Source: Metallibacterium scheffleri (GTDB lineage: Bacteria; Pseudomonadota; Gammaproteobacteria; Xanthomonadales; Rhodanobacteraceae). From it: a stretch of DNA of 64,000 nt. Position 1 is the stretch's first letter, and each line of letters opens with the position of its first letter. Shown here in pieces: positions 45,258 through 55,446 of the stretch. The notes beneath the pieces were generated by a model, which saw only the letters and a list, made by a program, of their open reading frames with translations, was not told the origin of the DNA and ran no database searches. The stretch covers positions 744,001-808,000 of the forward strand of contig NZ_LDOS01000002.1 of the NCBI RefSeq assembly GCF_002077135.1. The letters are read 5' to 3'. Made by a program: the position numbers and the translations under genes.

Positions 45258-46370
45258 GTGAATTCGGCGCGCGTCAATCTGCTGGGCTTCGATCGCAACG
45301 GGCTGCGCGAGTATTTCGCGCAGCTTGGCGAGAAGCCCTTCCGCGCCGACCAGGTGATGAAGTGGATTTATCACCAGCGCGTCACCGATTTCACGCGCAT
45401 GACCGACCTTGGCCGCGGCTTGCGCGACAAGCTGCTGGAGGTGGCCGCAGTCACGCCGCCGACGACACTGCTGGATCAGCACAGCAGCGATGGCACGCGC
45501 AAGTGGCTGCTGGGCACCGACAGTCGCAACGCGATCGAGGCGGTGTACATCCCCGAGCCCACGCGCGGCACGCTGTGCGTGTCATCGCAGGTGGGCTGCG
45601 GACTCAACTGCAGCTTCTGCTCGACCGCGACGCAGGGTTTCAACCGCAACCTTGACGCCAGCGAGATCATCGGCCAGGTATGGGTGGCTGCCGCTGCGCT
45701 GGGCAACGTGCCGCACCAGCAGCGCCGCATCACCAACGTGGTGATGATGGGCATGGGCGAGCCGCTGCTGAATTTCGATAACGTGGTGCGCGCCATGGAC
45801 GTGATGCGCGACGATCTCGGCTTTGGCCTGGCCAGCAAGCGCGTGACGCTCTCCACCGCCGGCCTGGTGCCGATGATCGATCGCCTGGGCGAGGTCAGCG
45901 ACGTCAGCCTGGCCGTATCGCTGCATGCGCCCAATGACGAATTGCGCACCGAGCTGGTGCCGCTGAATCGCAAGTACCCGATCGCCGAACTGCTCGACGC
46001 CTGCGCGCGTTACGCCGCGCGCAAGCCGCGCAGCAGCATCACCTTCGAATACACCATGATGGATGGCGTCAACGATCATCCCGATCATGCGCGCCAGTTG
46101 ATCAAGCTGATGCGACGCCTGCCGGGCAAGGTCAATCTGATCCCGTTCAATCCGTTTCCCGGCACGCGTTATGCGCGCTCGAAGCCGGAGGTGATCGCCG
46201 CGTTCCAGACCATCCTGATGCAGGCCGGGGTGATGACCATGGTGCGGCGCACGCGCGGCGATGACATCGACGCGGCCTGCGGCCAACTGAAAGGCCAGGT
46301 GCTCGATCGCACGCGACGTGCGGCCGAGTTTCGCAAGCGTATCGAGGAGGGCGTCACGCATGCGGCTTGA
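45258..46370 (+). CDS. rlmN: 23S rRNA (adenine-C2)-methyltransferase / tRNA m2A37 methyltransferase RlmN
   Basis: RlmN is a radical SAM enzyme that methylates A2503 of 23S rRNA and A37 of some tRNAs. The 370-aa protein has the [4Fe-4S] motif CGLNCSFC (Cys114, Cys118, Cys121), [13 protein letters not shown], the [15 protein letters not shown] segment and a late Cys (about 341, [12 protein letters not shown]) for the methyl-transfer intermediate. A GTG start lies nine bases after ndk. The end overlaps pilW by 11 bp. Confidence 0.95.
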   Translation: MNSARVNLLGFDRNGLREYFAQLGEKPFRADQVMKWIYHQRVTDFTRMTDLGRGLRDKLLEVAAVTPPTTLLDQHSSDGTRKWLLGTDSRNAIEAVYIPEPTRGTLCVSSQVGCGLNCSFCSTATQGFNRNLDASEIIGQVWVAAAALGNVPHQQRRITNVVMMGMGEPLLNFDNVVRAMDVMRDDLGFGLASKRVTLSTAGLVPMIDRLGEVSDVSLAVSLHAPNDELRTELVPLNRKYPIAELLDACARYAARKPRSSITFEYTMMDGVNDHPDHARQLIKLMRRLPGKVNLIPFNPFPGTRYARSKPEVIAAFQTILMQAGVMTMVRRTRGDDIDAACGQLKGQVLDRTRRAAEFRKRIEEGVTHAA

Positions 46371-47142
46371 AAATTTCCTGCCGGTACTGTTGGCAGCGGG
46401 GTTGCTGGCGCTGGGTGGTTGTGCCAGCACAGGCACCAGCGACAGTCTGCACACAAGTTCCGCGAACAAGGCACTCGAGGCGGCGCAGATCCACACCCAG
46501 CTTGGCGAAGCCTACATGCAGCGCGGCGACCTCAAAGGCGCGCTGGCCAAGTTGCAACTGGCGCTCAAGTACGATGACAACTACGTGCCCGCGCACACCG
46601 TGTTGGCGGTGCTGTACGAGCGTATCGGCGAGTATGGCAACGCTGAACACCAGTACCGTCGCGTGCTCGATCTGGAGCCCAAGAGCGGCTCGGCCAACAA
46701 CAATCTCGGTGCATTCCTGTGCCGCACCGGCAAGGTCGAGGAATCGCTGCAGTATTTCACGCGCGCCGCCAAGGATCCGTTCTACCAGACGCCTTACGCG
46801 GCCTACACCAACGCCGGGATGTGCCTCATCAAGCTCAACAAGCTGGCCGAGGCCGCGCAGCAGTTCCATGACGCGCTGAGCATCGATCCCAAGTTTCCCG
46901 CGGCTTTGTATCAGTCGGCGCGGGTCTGGTATCTGCAGGACAACGCGTTCCGCGCCAGCGCTTATTTGCAGCGTCTGGAATCGCTGGGCCCGGCCGGTCC
47001 GGACACGCTCAAGCTGGGCTACGAAATCGAAACCAAGCTGGGCGATACGGTCTCGGCAAAGTCCTATCGCGACCGCCTGATCGAGCAATATCCCGACTCG
47101 CCGCAGGCCAAGAGTCTGAGCGCCACCGGGTCGCAGCCATGA
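46360..47142 (+). CDS. pilW: Type IV pilus biogenesis/stability protein PilW (TPR lipoprotein)
   Basis: This 260-aa lipoprotein has a signal peptide with lipobox LALGGC followed by TPR units ([54 protein letters not shown]). PilW stabilises the PilQ secretin multimer at the outer membrane. The order rlmN-pilW-rodZ is standard. It overlaps rlmN by 11 bp and rodZ by 4 bp. Confidence 0.88.
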   Translation: MRLENFLPVLLAAGLLALGGCASTGTSDSLHTSSANKALEAAQIHTQLGEAYMQRGDLKGALAKLQLALKYDDNYVPAHTVLAVLYERIGEYGNAEHQYRRVLDLEPKSGSANNNLGAFLCRTGKVEESLQYFTRAAKDPFYQTPYAAYTNAGMCLIKLNKLAEAAQQFHDALSIDPKFPAALYQSARVWYLQDNAFRASAYLQRLESLGPAGPDTLKLGYEIETKLGDTVSAKSYRDRLIEQYPDSPQAKSLSATGSQP

Positions 47143-48047
47143 GCCAGGCCATGAACCCGCCGACGGTCTTCAATGCCACCGCCAGCGTGGTCGATCCCGT
47201 CGAGGCGCTGCGTATTGGCGCCGAACTGGCGGCCGCGCGCCAGCGCTGCGGCCTGAGCCTGGCGCAGTGCGCCGAGCGCCTGTCGATGCCCGGTCAGGTG
47301 CTGCGGCGGCTGGAAGCGGGCGCGCTCAGCCCGCTCGACAGCGGCGTGTTCCTGCGCGGCCATCTGCGCGCATACGGCACCTTGCTGGGTATCGACCGCG
47401 CCACGCTGGATGAGTACGTGCGTTGCCTCGCACCCGAGGCGCCGCCTGCGCTGCTGGCCAGTGGGCGCATGCCGAACAGCCGCTACGTGGTCGAGCGTTA
47501 TCTGCACGCGGCCAGCTACATCGTGATCACCGTGGCGCTCATCGCACCCCTGGTGTATTTCGCCATGCACACGGATACCACGCGCGGTAGCGTGCGCCTG
47601 CAGGCCATTGATTCCGCTCCGGTGCCGCTGGTGCCGCGTGTGGACGCGGCGCACAGCGCGCGGATGCCGGGCGTGGCGGTGATTCTTCCGCCCGTCGCGC
47701 CACCGCCGCAGTCGCAACAGCCGCTGCTGGCCACAATGACGCCGTTCATCTCCCGTGATGCCGAAAGCGCCGCGCCCGCGCCGACGCCAGCGGGTGCGCC
47801 CACCCTGGCGCTCACGCTCAACGCGCCGAGCTGGGTCGAGGTCACTGGCGCCGACGGCAAGCGCCTCGAATACGCGCTGCTGCAACCGGGCAGCTACTCC
47901 TGGCAGGCCACCACCGCGTTGCAGGTATTGATCGGCAACGCCGCCGCGGCCAGCGTCACGGTCGACGGCAAGCCGTTCGTGCTCGATGACGTCAGTGCCA
48001 GCAATGTTGCGCGCTTCAGCATCGGGACGGCTCAGGGCCACGCCTGA
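47139..48047 (+). CDS. rodZ: RodZ-like cell-shape protein (HTH and DUF4115)
   Basis: RodZ links MreB to the envelope and sets cell width. The 302-aa protein has an N-terminal HTH_25 domain (IGAELAAARQRCGLSLAQCAERLSMPGQVLRRLEAG), one membrane helix near residues 125-142 (IVITVALIAPLVYFAMHT), a Pro/Ala-rich periplasmic linker and a C-terminal DUF4115 beta domain (LTLNAPSWVEVTGADGKRLEYALLQPGS). It overlaps pilW by 4 bp. Unlike in E. coli, ispG and hisS do not follow. Confidence 0.88.
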   Translation: MSQAMNPPTVFNATASVVDPVEALRIGAELAAARQRCGLSLAQCAERLSMPGQVLRRLEAGALSPLDSGVFLRGHLRAYGTLLGIDRATLDEYVRCLAPEAPPALLASGRMPNSRYVVERYLHAASYIVITVALIAPLVYFAMHTDTTRGSVRLQAIDSAPVPLVPRVDAAHSARMPGVAVILPPVAPPPQSQQPLLATMTPFISRDAESAAPAPTPAGAPTLALTLNAPSWVEVTGADGKRLEYALLQPGSYSWQATTALQVLIGNAAAASVTVDGKPFVLDDVSASNVARFSIGTAQGHA

Positions 48048-48120
48048 GCGCGCTTTTCGGTTATCCTCCCGGCCTTTGCGACGCGCGCCTCTTGCGCGCC
48101 CGCGACGACTGGAACAAGGC

Positions 48121-48762
48121 ATGGCACTCGACGTCTACGACGATTACGAACAAGGCGAACGCGTTCGCCAGTGGCTGGCCAACAACTGGGCCTCGATCGC
48201 CATCGGCATCGCCCTTGGCCTGGCGCTGATTTTCGGCTGGCAGTGGTGGAAATCGCACCGCGCCGGGCTCGACATGGAAGCCGCGCAGCAATACGACCTG
48301 GTCAGTTCCGCCATCGCCAGGGGCGACGTCACGCAAGCCGACGCCGCGACCGCGGTGCTGGCGCGTGATTTCCCCGGCAATGTCTACGCCACCCTGGCGA
48401 TGAGTCTCAAGGCCGCGCGCGAGGTCAAGACCGGAAACTACCAGGCCGCCGCGAGTTCGCTGCAATGGGCCGCCACGCATGGCCCGGACAAGCCGTTGCA
48501 GGGCCTGATGCTGGTGCGTCTGGCGCGCGTGCAACTGGCCCTCAAGCAACCCGCTGCGGCGCTGGCCACGCTGCAAAAAGTCGATACGCATGATTACCGC
48601 ACCGATGTCGCCCTGTTGCAGGGCGATGCGTATCTGGCGCAGGGCAATCAGGCCGCCGCGCACAGCGCCTATGAACAAGCACTGGCCGGCATGAAGCCCG
48701 ACGCGCCGCAGCGCGGCCTGCTGCAACTCAAGCTCGACAATCTCGCCATCGCCGGGAAGTGA
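48121..48762 (+). CDS. yfgM: YfgM-family periplasmic TPR chaperone-associated protein
   Basis: The 213-aa product has an N-terminal cytosolic tail, one membrane helix (ASIAIGIALGLALIFGWQWW, near residues 25-44) and TPR repeats ending in ALAGMKPDAPQRGLLQLKLDNLA. YfgM binds SecYEG and helps PpiD/SurA in outer-membrane protein folding. A good ribosome-binding site (GGAACAAGG) precedes the ATG. It is placed directly before bamB, the usual neighbour. Confidence 0.88.
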   Translation: MALDVYDDYEQGERVRQWLANNWASIAIGIALGLALIFGWQWWKSHRAGLDMEAAQQYDLVSSAIARGDVTQADAATAVLARDFPGNVYATLAMSLKAAREVKTGNYQAAASSLQWAATHGPDKPLQGLMLVRLARVQLALKQPAAALATLQKVDTHDYRTDVALLQGDAYLAQGNQAAAHSAYEQALAGMKPDAPQRGLLQLKLDNLAIAGK

Positions 48763-48766
48763 ATTG

Positions 48767-49966
48767 ATGAAACGTGGTCTTATCGTGTTGCTCGCGGCGA
48801 CCCTCGTGGTCAGCGGTTGCGGGCTGTTCAAAAGCAAGGACAACATCCACCCGCCCAAGCCAGTGCCGAAGTTCACGGCCACGCTGACGGTCATGCGGCT
48901 ATGGAGCAACAGTATCGGCGACGGCGCCGGGAACAGCGGCGTGCGTCTGCGCCCAGCGATTTCGGACGGCGTGGTCTATGCCGCCAGTACCAACGGCAGT
49001 CTGGTCGCGTGGAAGCTGGACAACGGTGCCACCGTGTGGTCCCACTCCAGTGGCAGCGGCTGGCATCCTTTCGGCTGGTTCAAGGGCCGTGAGCACGATC
49101 ACTTCGCGGGTGGTCCCAGCGTGGCCGACGGCATGCTCTTCGTCGGCACGCAGAAAGGCGGCGTGTATGCCTTCGAGGCCAAGACCGGCAAGGAATTGTG
49201 GCGGGCGCAGGCCAGTTCAGAGGTGATCAGCGCCCCGGCCATCGCCGGCGGCAAGGTCTTCGTGCGCAGCAACGATGGCCACGTGTTTGCGTTCGATGAA
49301 CAGACCGGCAAGCAGTTGTGGCTGTACGACCGTGGCGACGTGCCCGCGCTCAGCCTGCGCGGCAATGGCACGCTGCTGGCGGTCAACGGCGCGGTGTTCT
49401 TCGGCAGCGACAATGGCAAGCTGGTCGCGCTGTCGCAGGCCGACGGCAGCACCCTGTGGAGCGTGCCCGTCGCCAGCGGCGAAGGCCGCACCGACATCGA
49501 GCGCATTGATGACTCTGATGGCCGACTGGTGTTCGCCGACGGCAAGCTGTTCGTCGACGCCTACCACGGCAACGTGATGGCCGTGGATCCGGCCAACGGC
49601 CGCACGCTGTGGAGCCGCCCGCTGTCCGGTTACACCGGTGTCGACGAAGGCGGCGGCAAGGTCATCGCGGTGGACGCCGCCTCCAACATCTGGGCGCTGG
49701 ATGCCAGCAACGGCGGCGATCTGTGGAAACAGGACAAGCTGGAATGGCGCTGGCTCTCCGCACCCGCGGTGCAGATGGACAAGTACATCGTCATCGGCGA
49801 TTTGCAGGGCTACGTGTACTGGCTGAATCTGGCCAATGGCGAGCTGGCGGCGAAGGAACAGCCGGCCGGTTCGGCCATCGTCGCGCGGCCGCTGATCGCC
49901 GGAGACATCGCCCTGGTCGAGGGCGACGATGGCAGCGTCACCGCCTATCGCGTCTCCGGCGGCTGA
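48767..49966 (+). CDS. bamB: Outer-membrane protein assembly factor BamB
   Basis: BamB is a beta-propeller lipoprotein of the BAM complex. The 399-aa protein has a lipobox signal (LLAATLVVSGCGLF) and repeated WD40/PQQ-like blades (VVYAASTNGSLVAWKLDNGATVW, VYAFEAKTGKELW, VFAFDEQTGKQLW, VMAVDPANGRTLW). The ATG at 48767 is preferred over an adjacent TTG. It lies four bases after yfgM and 12 before der. Confidence 0.95.
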   Translation: MKRGLIVLLAATLVVSGCGLFKSKDNIHPPKPVPKFTATLTVMRLWSNSIGDGAGNSGVRLRPAISDGVVYAASTNGSLVAWKLDNGATVWSHSSGSGWHPFGWFKGREHDHFAGGPSVADGMLFVGTQKGGVYAFEAKTGKELWRAQASSEVISAPAIAGGKVFVRSNDGHVFAFDEQTGKQLWLYDRGDVPALSLRGNGTLLAVNGAVFFGSDNGKLVALSQADGSTLWSVPVASGEGRTDIERIDDSDGRLVFADGKLFVDAYHGNVMAVDPANGRTLWSRPLSGYTGVDEGGGKVIAVDAASNIWALDASNGGDLWKQDKLEWRWLSAPAVQMDKYIVIGDLQGYVYWLNLANGELAAKEQPAGSAIVARPLIAGDIALVEGDDGSVTAYRVSGG

Positions 49967-49978
49967 TGTCACGCGCCC

Positions 49979-51379
49979 ATGCTCCCCGTCGTTGCCCTGG
50001 TCGGACGTCCTAACGTCGGCAAATCCACGCTGTTCAACGTGATGACCGGCAGCCGCGATGCTTTAGTCGCGGATCTGCCCGGGGTGACCCGCGATCGCCA
50101 CTACGGCGTATGCCGGCGTGGCGAGCGTCCGTTCGTGGTGATCGACACCGGCGGTCTCAGCGGCGTCGAAATCGACGACCTCTCGATCGCCGCCGCGCGT
50201 CAGGTGCGCCTCGCCATCGCCGAGTCCGCGGCCGTGGTGTTCATGGTCGACGCGCGCGACGGCTTGATGCCGCAGGATCGCAGCATCCTCGACGAGCTGC
50301 GCCGCTGCGGCAAGCCGCTCTTGCTGGCGGTGAACAAGACCGATGGCCTGGATGTGGCAACCGCGCTGGCCGAGTTCGCCGCGCTGGGTGCCAGCCACGT
50401 ATTGCCGATCGCAGCATCGCATTCGCGCGGACTCGATGACCTGCTGCAAGTGCTGGCGGAATGGCTGCCGCCGGATAGCGCTGATGCAGCGGCCGTGGAA
50501 GACCCCGATGCCATCCGCGTGGCCATGGTCGGTCGCCCCAACGTCGGCAAGTCCACGCTGGTCAATCGCCTGCTCGGCGAGGAGCGCCTGGTGGTGTCCG
50601 AGACCGCCGGCACCACGCGCGATTCGATCCGCGTGCCGCTGGAGCGCGACGGTCAACGCTACGTACTGGTCGACACCGCCGGTGTGCGCCGCCGCGCGCG
50701 CGTCGACGACGGTCTGGAAAAGCTTTCCGTCATCAAGACCCTGGGCACGCTGGAGCAGGTCGAAGTCGCGGTACTGCTGCTGGACGCCGGCGAGGGCATC
50801 ACCGATCAGGATTTGACCTTGATCGGTCACGTGCTCGCGTCCGGGCGCGCGCTGGTGATCGCCGCCAACAAGTGGGACGGCATGGACAGCTACGCGCGCA
50901 CGCAGTGCAAGAGCGGCCTCGAGCGACGCCTCGATTTCGTGCCCTGGGCGCAGGTGGTGTTCATCTCCGGGCTGCACGGGTCGGGGCTGCGCGAACTGAT
51001 GCGCGCGGTGCGTCGCGCGCATGCCTCGGCCACCACCGAGCTGGTCGCATCCTCGCTGACGCGCACGCTGGAGCAAGCGGTCACTGCTTACCAGCCACCG
51101 CTGGTGCGCGGGCACATGCCCAAGCTGCGCTTTGCCCATCCAGGCGGCCATGCGCCGCCGAGCATCATCATCCACGGTTCGCGCACGGCGCATCTGGCGC
51201 CGGCTTACCGCAAGTACCTGGAAAACTTTTTCCGGCGTCGCTACAAGCTGGTGGGCACGCCGGTGCGCATCGATTTCCGCGACGGCGAGAACCCTTTCGC
51301 CGGGCGCAAGAACGTGCTCACCGAGAGCCAGTTGCGCAAACGCCAGCGCTTGATTCGCCACTCGCGCGGCAAGCGCTGA
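49979..51379 (+). CDS. der: Ribosome biogenesis GTPase Der (EngA)
   Basis: Der is an essential tandem GTPase of 50S assembly. The 466-aa protein has two G domains, each with GRPNVGKST (near residues 9-17 and 184-192), followed by a C-terminal KH-like domain (PPSIIIHGSRTAHLAPAYRKYLENFFRRRY and TPVRIDFRDGENPF). It follows bamB on the same strand, as is usual. Confidence 0.97.
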   Translation: MLPVVALVGRPNVGKSTLFNVMTGSRDALVADLPGVTRDRHYGVCRRGERPFVVIDTGGLSGVEIDDLSIAAARQVRLAIAESAAVVFMVDARDGLMPQDRSILDELRRCGKPLLLAVNKTDGLDVATALAEFAALGASHVLPIAASHSRGLDDLLQVLAEWLPPDSADAAAVEDPDAIRVAMVGRPNVGKSTLVNRLLGEERLVVSETAGTTRDSIRVPLERDGQRYVLVDTAGVRRRARVDDGLEKLSVIKTLGTLEQVEVAVLLLDAGEGITDQDLTLIGHVLASGRALVIAANKWDGMDSYARTQCKSGLERRLDFVPWAQVVFISGLHGSGLRELMRAVRRAHASATTELVASSLTRTLEQAVTAYQPPLVRGHMPKLRFAHPGGHAPPSIIIHGSRTAHLAPAYRKYLENFFRRRYKLVGTPVRIDFRDGENPFAGRKNVLTESQLRKRQRLIRHSRGKR

Positions 51380-51408
51380 GCGCCGCCGCTGCCACGGCTG
51401 CCGGCACC

Positions 51409-52527
51409 ATGGGCCAACACGACGATCCTGAAATCTCCGCGTTCGCCGCCGCCGCAGGCGTGGCTGCGGGCGCCGTGCTGCTGGATATCCGCAGCGCTGC
51501 CGAACGCGCCGGCGGCATGGCGCAGGGCGCGCAGGGCGTGGATATCGACGCACTGGATGCCTGGTTGGCGCGCGTGGCGCTCACGCAGCCACTGCTGCTG
51601 ATCTGCGCGGTGGGACAGCGCTCGCTGCGCGCGGCGCAGGCCTTGTGCGCGCGCGGCATCGTGGCGCAATCGGTCCGTGGCGGCATGCAGGCGTGGATCG
51701 CGGCCGGCTTGCCGCTGGCGGACGATGATCTCGACGCCGATGCGCGCGAACGTTATGCGCGCCAGTTGCGCCTGCCGGAGGTTGGCGTGCGCGGACAGGC
51801 GCGTCTGGCCAGGGCGCGCGTGGCCGTGGTAGGTGCCGGCGGCCTCGGTTCGCCGGCCGCGCTGTATCTGGCCGCCGCCGGTGTCGGCACGCTGAGTCTG
51901 ATCGATGATGACGTGGTCGAGCGCTCCAATCTGCAGCGTCAGGTGCTGCACAGCGATGCGCGCGTGGGTGCGCCCAAGGTCGCGTCCGCAGCGGCTGCGC
52001 TGCAGGCGCTCAATCCGCGCGCGTGCATCGAAACGCATGCCGTGCGCCTGGATATGGACAATGCCGTGCACTTGCTGGCCGGCCATGATCTGCTGATCGA
52101 TGGCAGCGACAATTTCGCCGCGCGCTATGCGGTCAGCGCCACCAGCCTGCGGCTCGGTCTGCCGATGATTTACGGCGCGGTCGAGCGCTACAGCGGACAG
52201 GTCAGTGTGTTCGATCCGCGCCGCGCCGACTCGCCCTGTTATCGCTGCCTGTTTCCGTATCCGCCCGCCGCGGGTGAGGCGCCCAGTTGCACCGAGGCGG
52301 GCGTGCTTGGCGTGCTGCCTGGCGTGATCGGTCTGCTGCAGGCCACCGAGGCGCTGAAACTGTTACTGGATCTGGGCACGTCGCTGATCGGTCGTCTGCT
52401 GCTGTTCGACGCGCTGGCCATGCGCTTCCGCGAACTGGCCCTGCCGCGCGATGCGCAGTGCCCGGGCTGTGGCGCCGACGCGCAGCCGCTGGATGCGCAG
52501 GCGTTGCAGCATCTGTGTCAAGGCTGA
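51409..52527 (+). CDS. moeB: MoeB/ThiF-family adenylyltransferase with N-terminal rhodanese domain
   Basis: This 372-aa protein joins a rhodanese-like domain (residues 10-105, active-site Cys66 in LLLICAVGQRS) to an E1-like adenylyltransferase. The second part has VAVVGAGGLGSPAALYLAAAGVG, DDDVVERSNLQRQVLH, GSDNFAARY, a CYRC/CPGC zinc site and PSCTEAGVLGVLPG with the likely catalytic Cys. Such proteins activate MoaD or ThiS and may supply the sulfur. In MoeZ/Uba4-type fusions the rhodanese is C-terminal; here it is N-terminal. The ATG at 51409 is used. Confidence 0.85.
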   Translation: MGQHDDPEISAFAAAAGVAAGAVLLDIRSAAERAGGMAQGAQGVDIDALDAWLARVALTQPLLLICAVGQRSLRAAQALCARGIVAQSVRGGMQAWIAAGLPLADDDLDADARERYARQLRLPEVGVRGQARLARARVAVVGAGGLGSPAALYLAAAGVGTLSLIDDDVVERSNLQRQVLHSDARVGAPKVASAAAALQALNPRACIETHAVRLDMDNAVHLLAGHDLLIDGSDNFAARYAVSATSLRLGLPMIYGAVERYSGQVSVFDPRRADSPCYRCLFPYPPAAGEAPSCTEAGVLGVLPGVIGLLQATEALKLLLDLGTSLIGRLLLFDALAMRFRELALPRDAQCPGCGADAQPLDAQALQHLCQG

Positions 52528-52614
52528 GGCAGGGCGCGTCGATTGTTTCTGCATCGAACCTCCACCCGACCCACCCCCAGCCATCGCGCGCAGCGCGCTG
52601 TCGTTCGGCCGTGC

Positions 52615-52637
52615 ATGATCTGCCCGCGGCAGGTCAT
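52615..52637. terminator. Hairpin between convergent moeB and the sensor kinase
   Basis: ATGATCTGCC (52615-52624) pairs with GGCAGGTCAT (52628-52637) with one G-T pair, around a 3-base loop. It lies midway in the 161-bp gap between two convergent stops. It shares the core ATGATCYGC with the hairpin at 40238-40279. No other feature was seen in this gap. Confidence 0.45.
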
Positions 52638-52688
52638 CAACGCATAGCCTTACCCGGGCGGAGTAGGGGCGTTAAAGCCAGCCGTACT

Positions 52689-54024
52689 TCAACGCGCATC
52701 TGCCGCATCGTTGCCGAGACTGATCCACAGCCGCGCCACCGCTCCGGGCGCGTCGCCGCGCGCGCTTAGCGCGACGCCGCCACCATGCGCCTCGGTGATC
52801 TGCCGCGCCAGCGCCAGACCGATGCCCGAACCGCCCGGCTTGGTGGTGAAGAACGGCACGAACAGATTGGCGCTGGGCGGCGGGCCTGGGCCGTTGTCGA
52901 TGATTTCCACCACGGCGCGGTCCGGCTCGCGCCAGGCGCGCGCGCGCACCTCGGCGTGGTCGCTCGGTGCGGCTTCGACGGCATTGCGCAGCAGGTTGAT
53001 CAGCGCCTGTTCGAGCTGGTCCGCATCGGCCTGCACCGGCAGCGCGGCATCGGCCGCGACGCTGATGGCGGCGGACTCCATGCGCGCCAGCGTGCGCAGC
53101 AGCACGGCCAGGTCCAGCGCGCGCCGCTGTGGCGGCGGCAGCCGCGCCAGTTGGCTGTAGCCGGCGAGGAAGCGCGTCAGCGCGGCGGCACGGCGCTCGA
53201 TCAGCGCCAGACCGTCGCGCAAATCGCCAGCCCAGTCATCCGGCAGCGGTGCGCGCGCGCTCAACGTGCCGAGCGTGCCGGCGATCGAGCGGATCGGCGC
53301 CAGCGAATTGTTGACCTCATGCCCGAGCACGCGCAGCAGGCGCTGCCAGGCCTGGCGCTCTTCGTCGCGCAGCACGCGGTCGAGGTCGTTGATCACCAGC
53401 AGGCGTCCGCCGCGGCCTTGCTGGCGCAAGCTCGCATGGCGCACCTCGAAGCGTCCGCTGCGCCCCGGAAATGTCCGCGTGATCACGCTGCCGGATACCG
53501 CCGCGAACAGATCCTGCACGCCGAGCTCAACATCGCTGCGCCCGAACAGATCCGGCGACTTGCCCTGCAGCAAGTGTTGTCCAGCCGGGTTGACCAGGCT
53601 CAGGCGCGCGCCGCCGTCGAACACGAACACCGCGCTGTCCAGCGCGGCCAGGGTCTTGCTGAGCAGATGCGAGGCTTCCTCGAAACGCACGCGCTCGGCC
53701 TGCAGCCGCTGCGCTAGTGCGTTGACGTCGTAGATCACCGATCCCAGCGCGCCGCCGGCCACGCCGCGCAGCGTGTAATCGCCCTCGCGCAGCGCTTCCA
53801 GCAGGCTGGCCAGCGTGGATAGTGGCCGCGTCACGCGGCGCAGGTGCCAGCGCAGCAGCGCCGCGCTGGCCAGCAGCGCCGTGCCCAGCAGCAACCAACG
53901 CGACAGCGGCGGCAGCGGCAGCACGATCAGGACGATCGCGATCAGCAGCAGCGGGCACAGCGTCAGCAGCACGCCGCCCAGCACGTGCCGCTGGTAGCGC
54001 GTCAAGCGCGACGCGCGCGCGGGT

Positions 54025-54053
<29 letters not shown>
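52689..54053 (-). CDS. NtrY-like sensor histidine kinase
   Basis: This 454-aa kinase has two membrane helices (about residues 24-45 and 52-69), a HAMP-like linker, a PAS-like sensor domain (LDSAVFVFDGGARLSLVNPAGQHLL), then the H-box LGHEVNNSLAPI (His245). N-box LINLLRNAVEAA, DNGPG and GSGIGLALARQI follow. The periplasmic loop between helices is very short, so membrane or cytosolic stimuli are likely. The ATG at 54053 overlaps the regulator by 29 bp; ATG 54044 is an alternative. Confidence 0.88.
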
Positions 54054-55425
<1,372 letters not shown>

Positions 55426-55446
55426 GGCCGCAGTGTAACGGCGACG

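Noticed and set aside
47986-48121. N-terminal extension of YfgM starting inside rodZ
   Set aside because: The ATG at 48121 has a good ribosome-binding site and gives the family N-terminus; the extension is Arg-rich and unlike YfgM.
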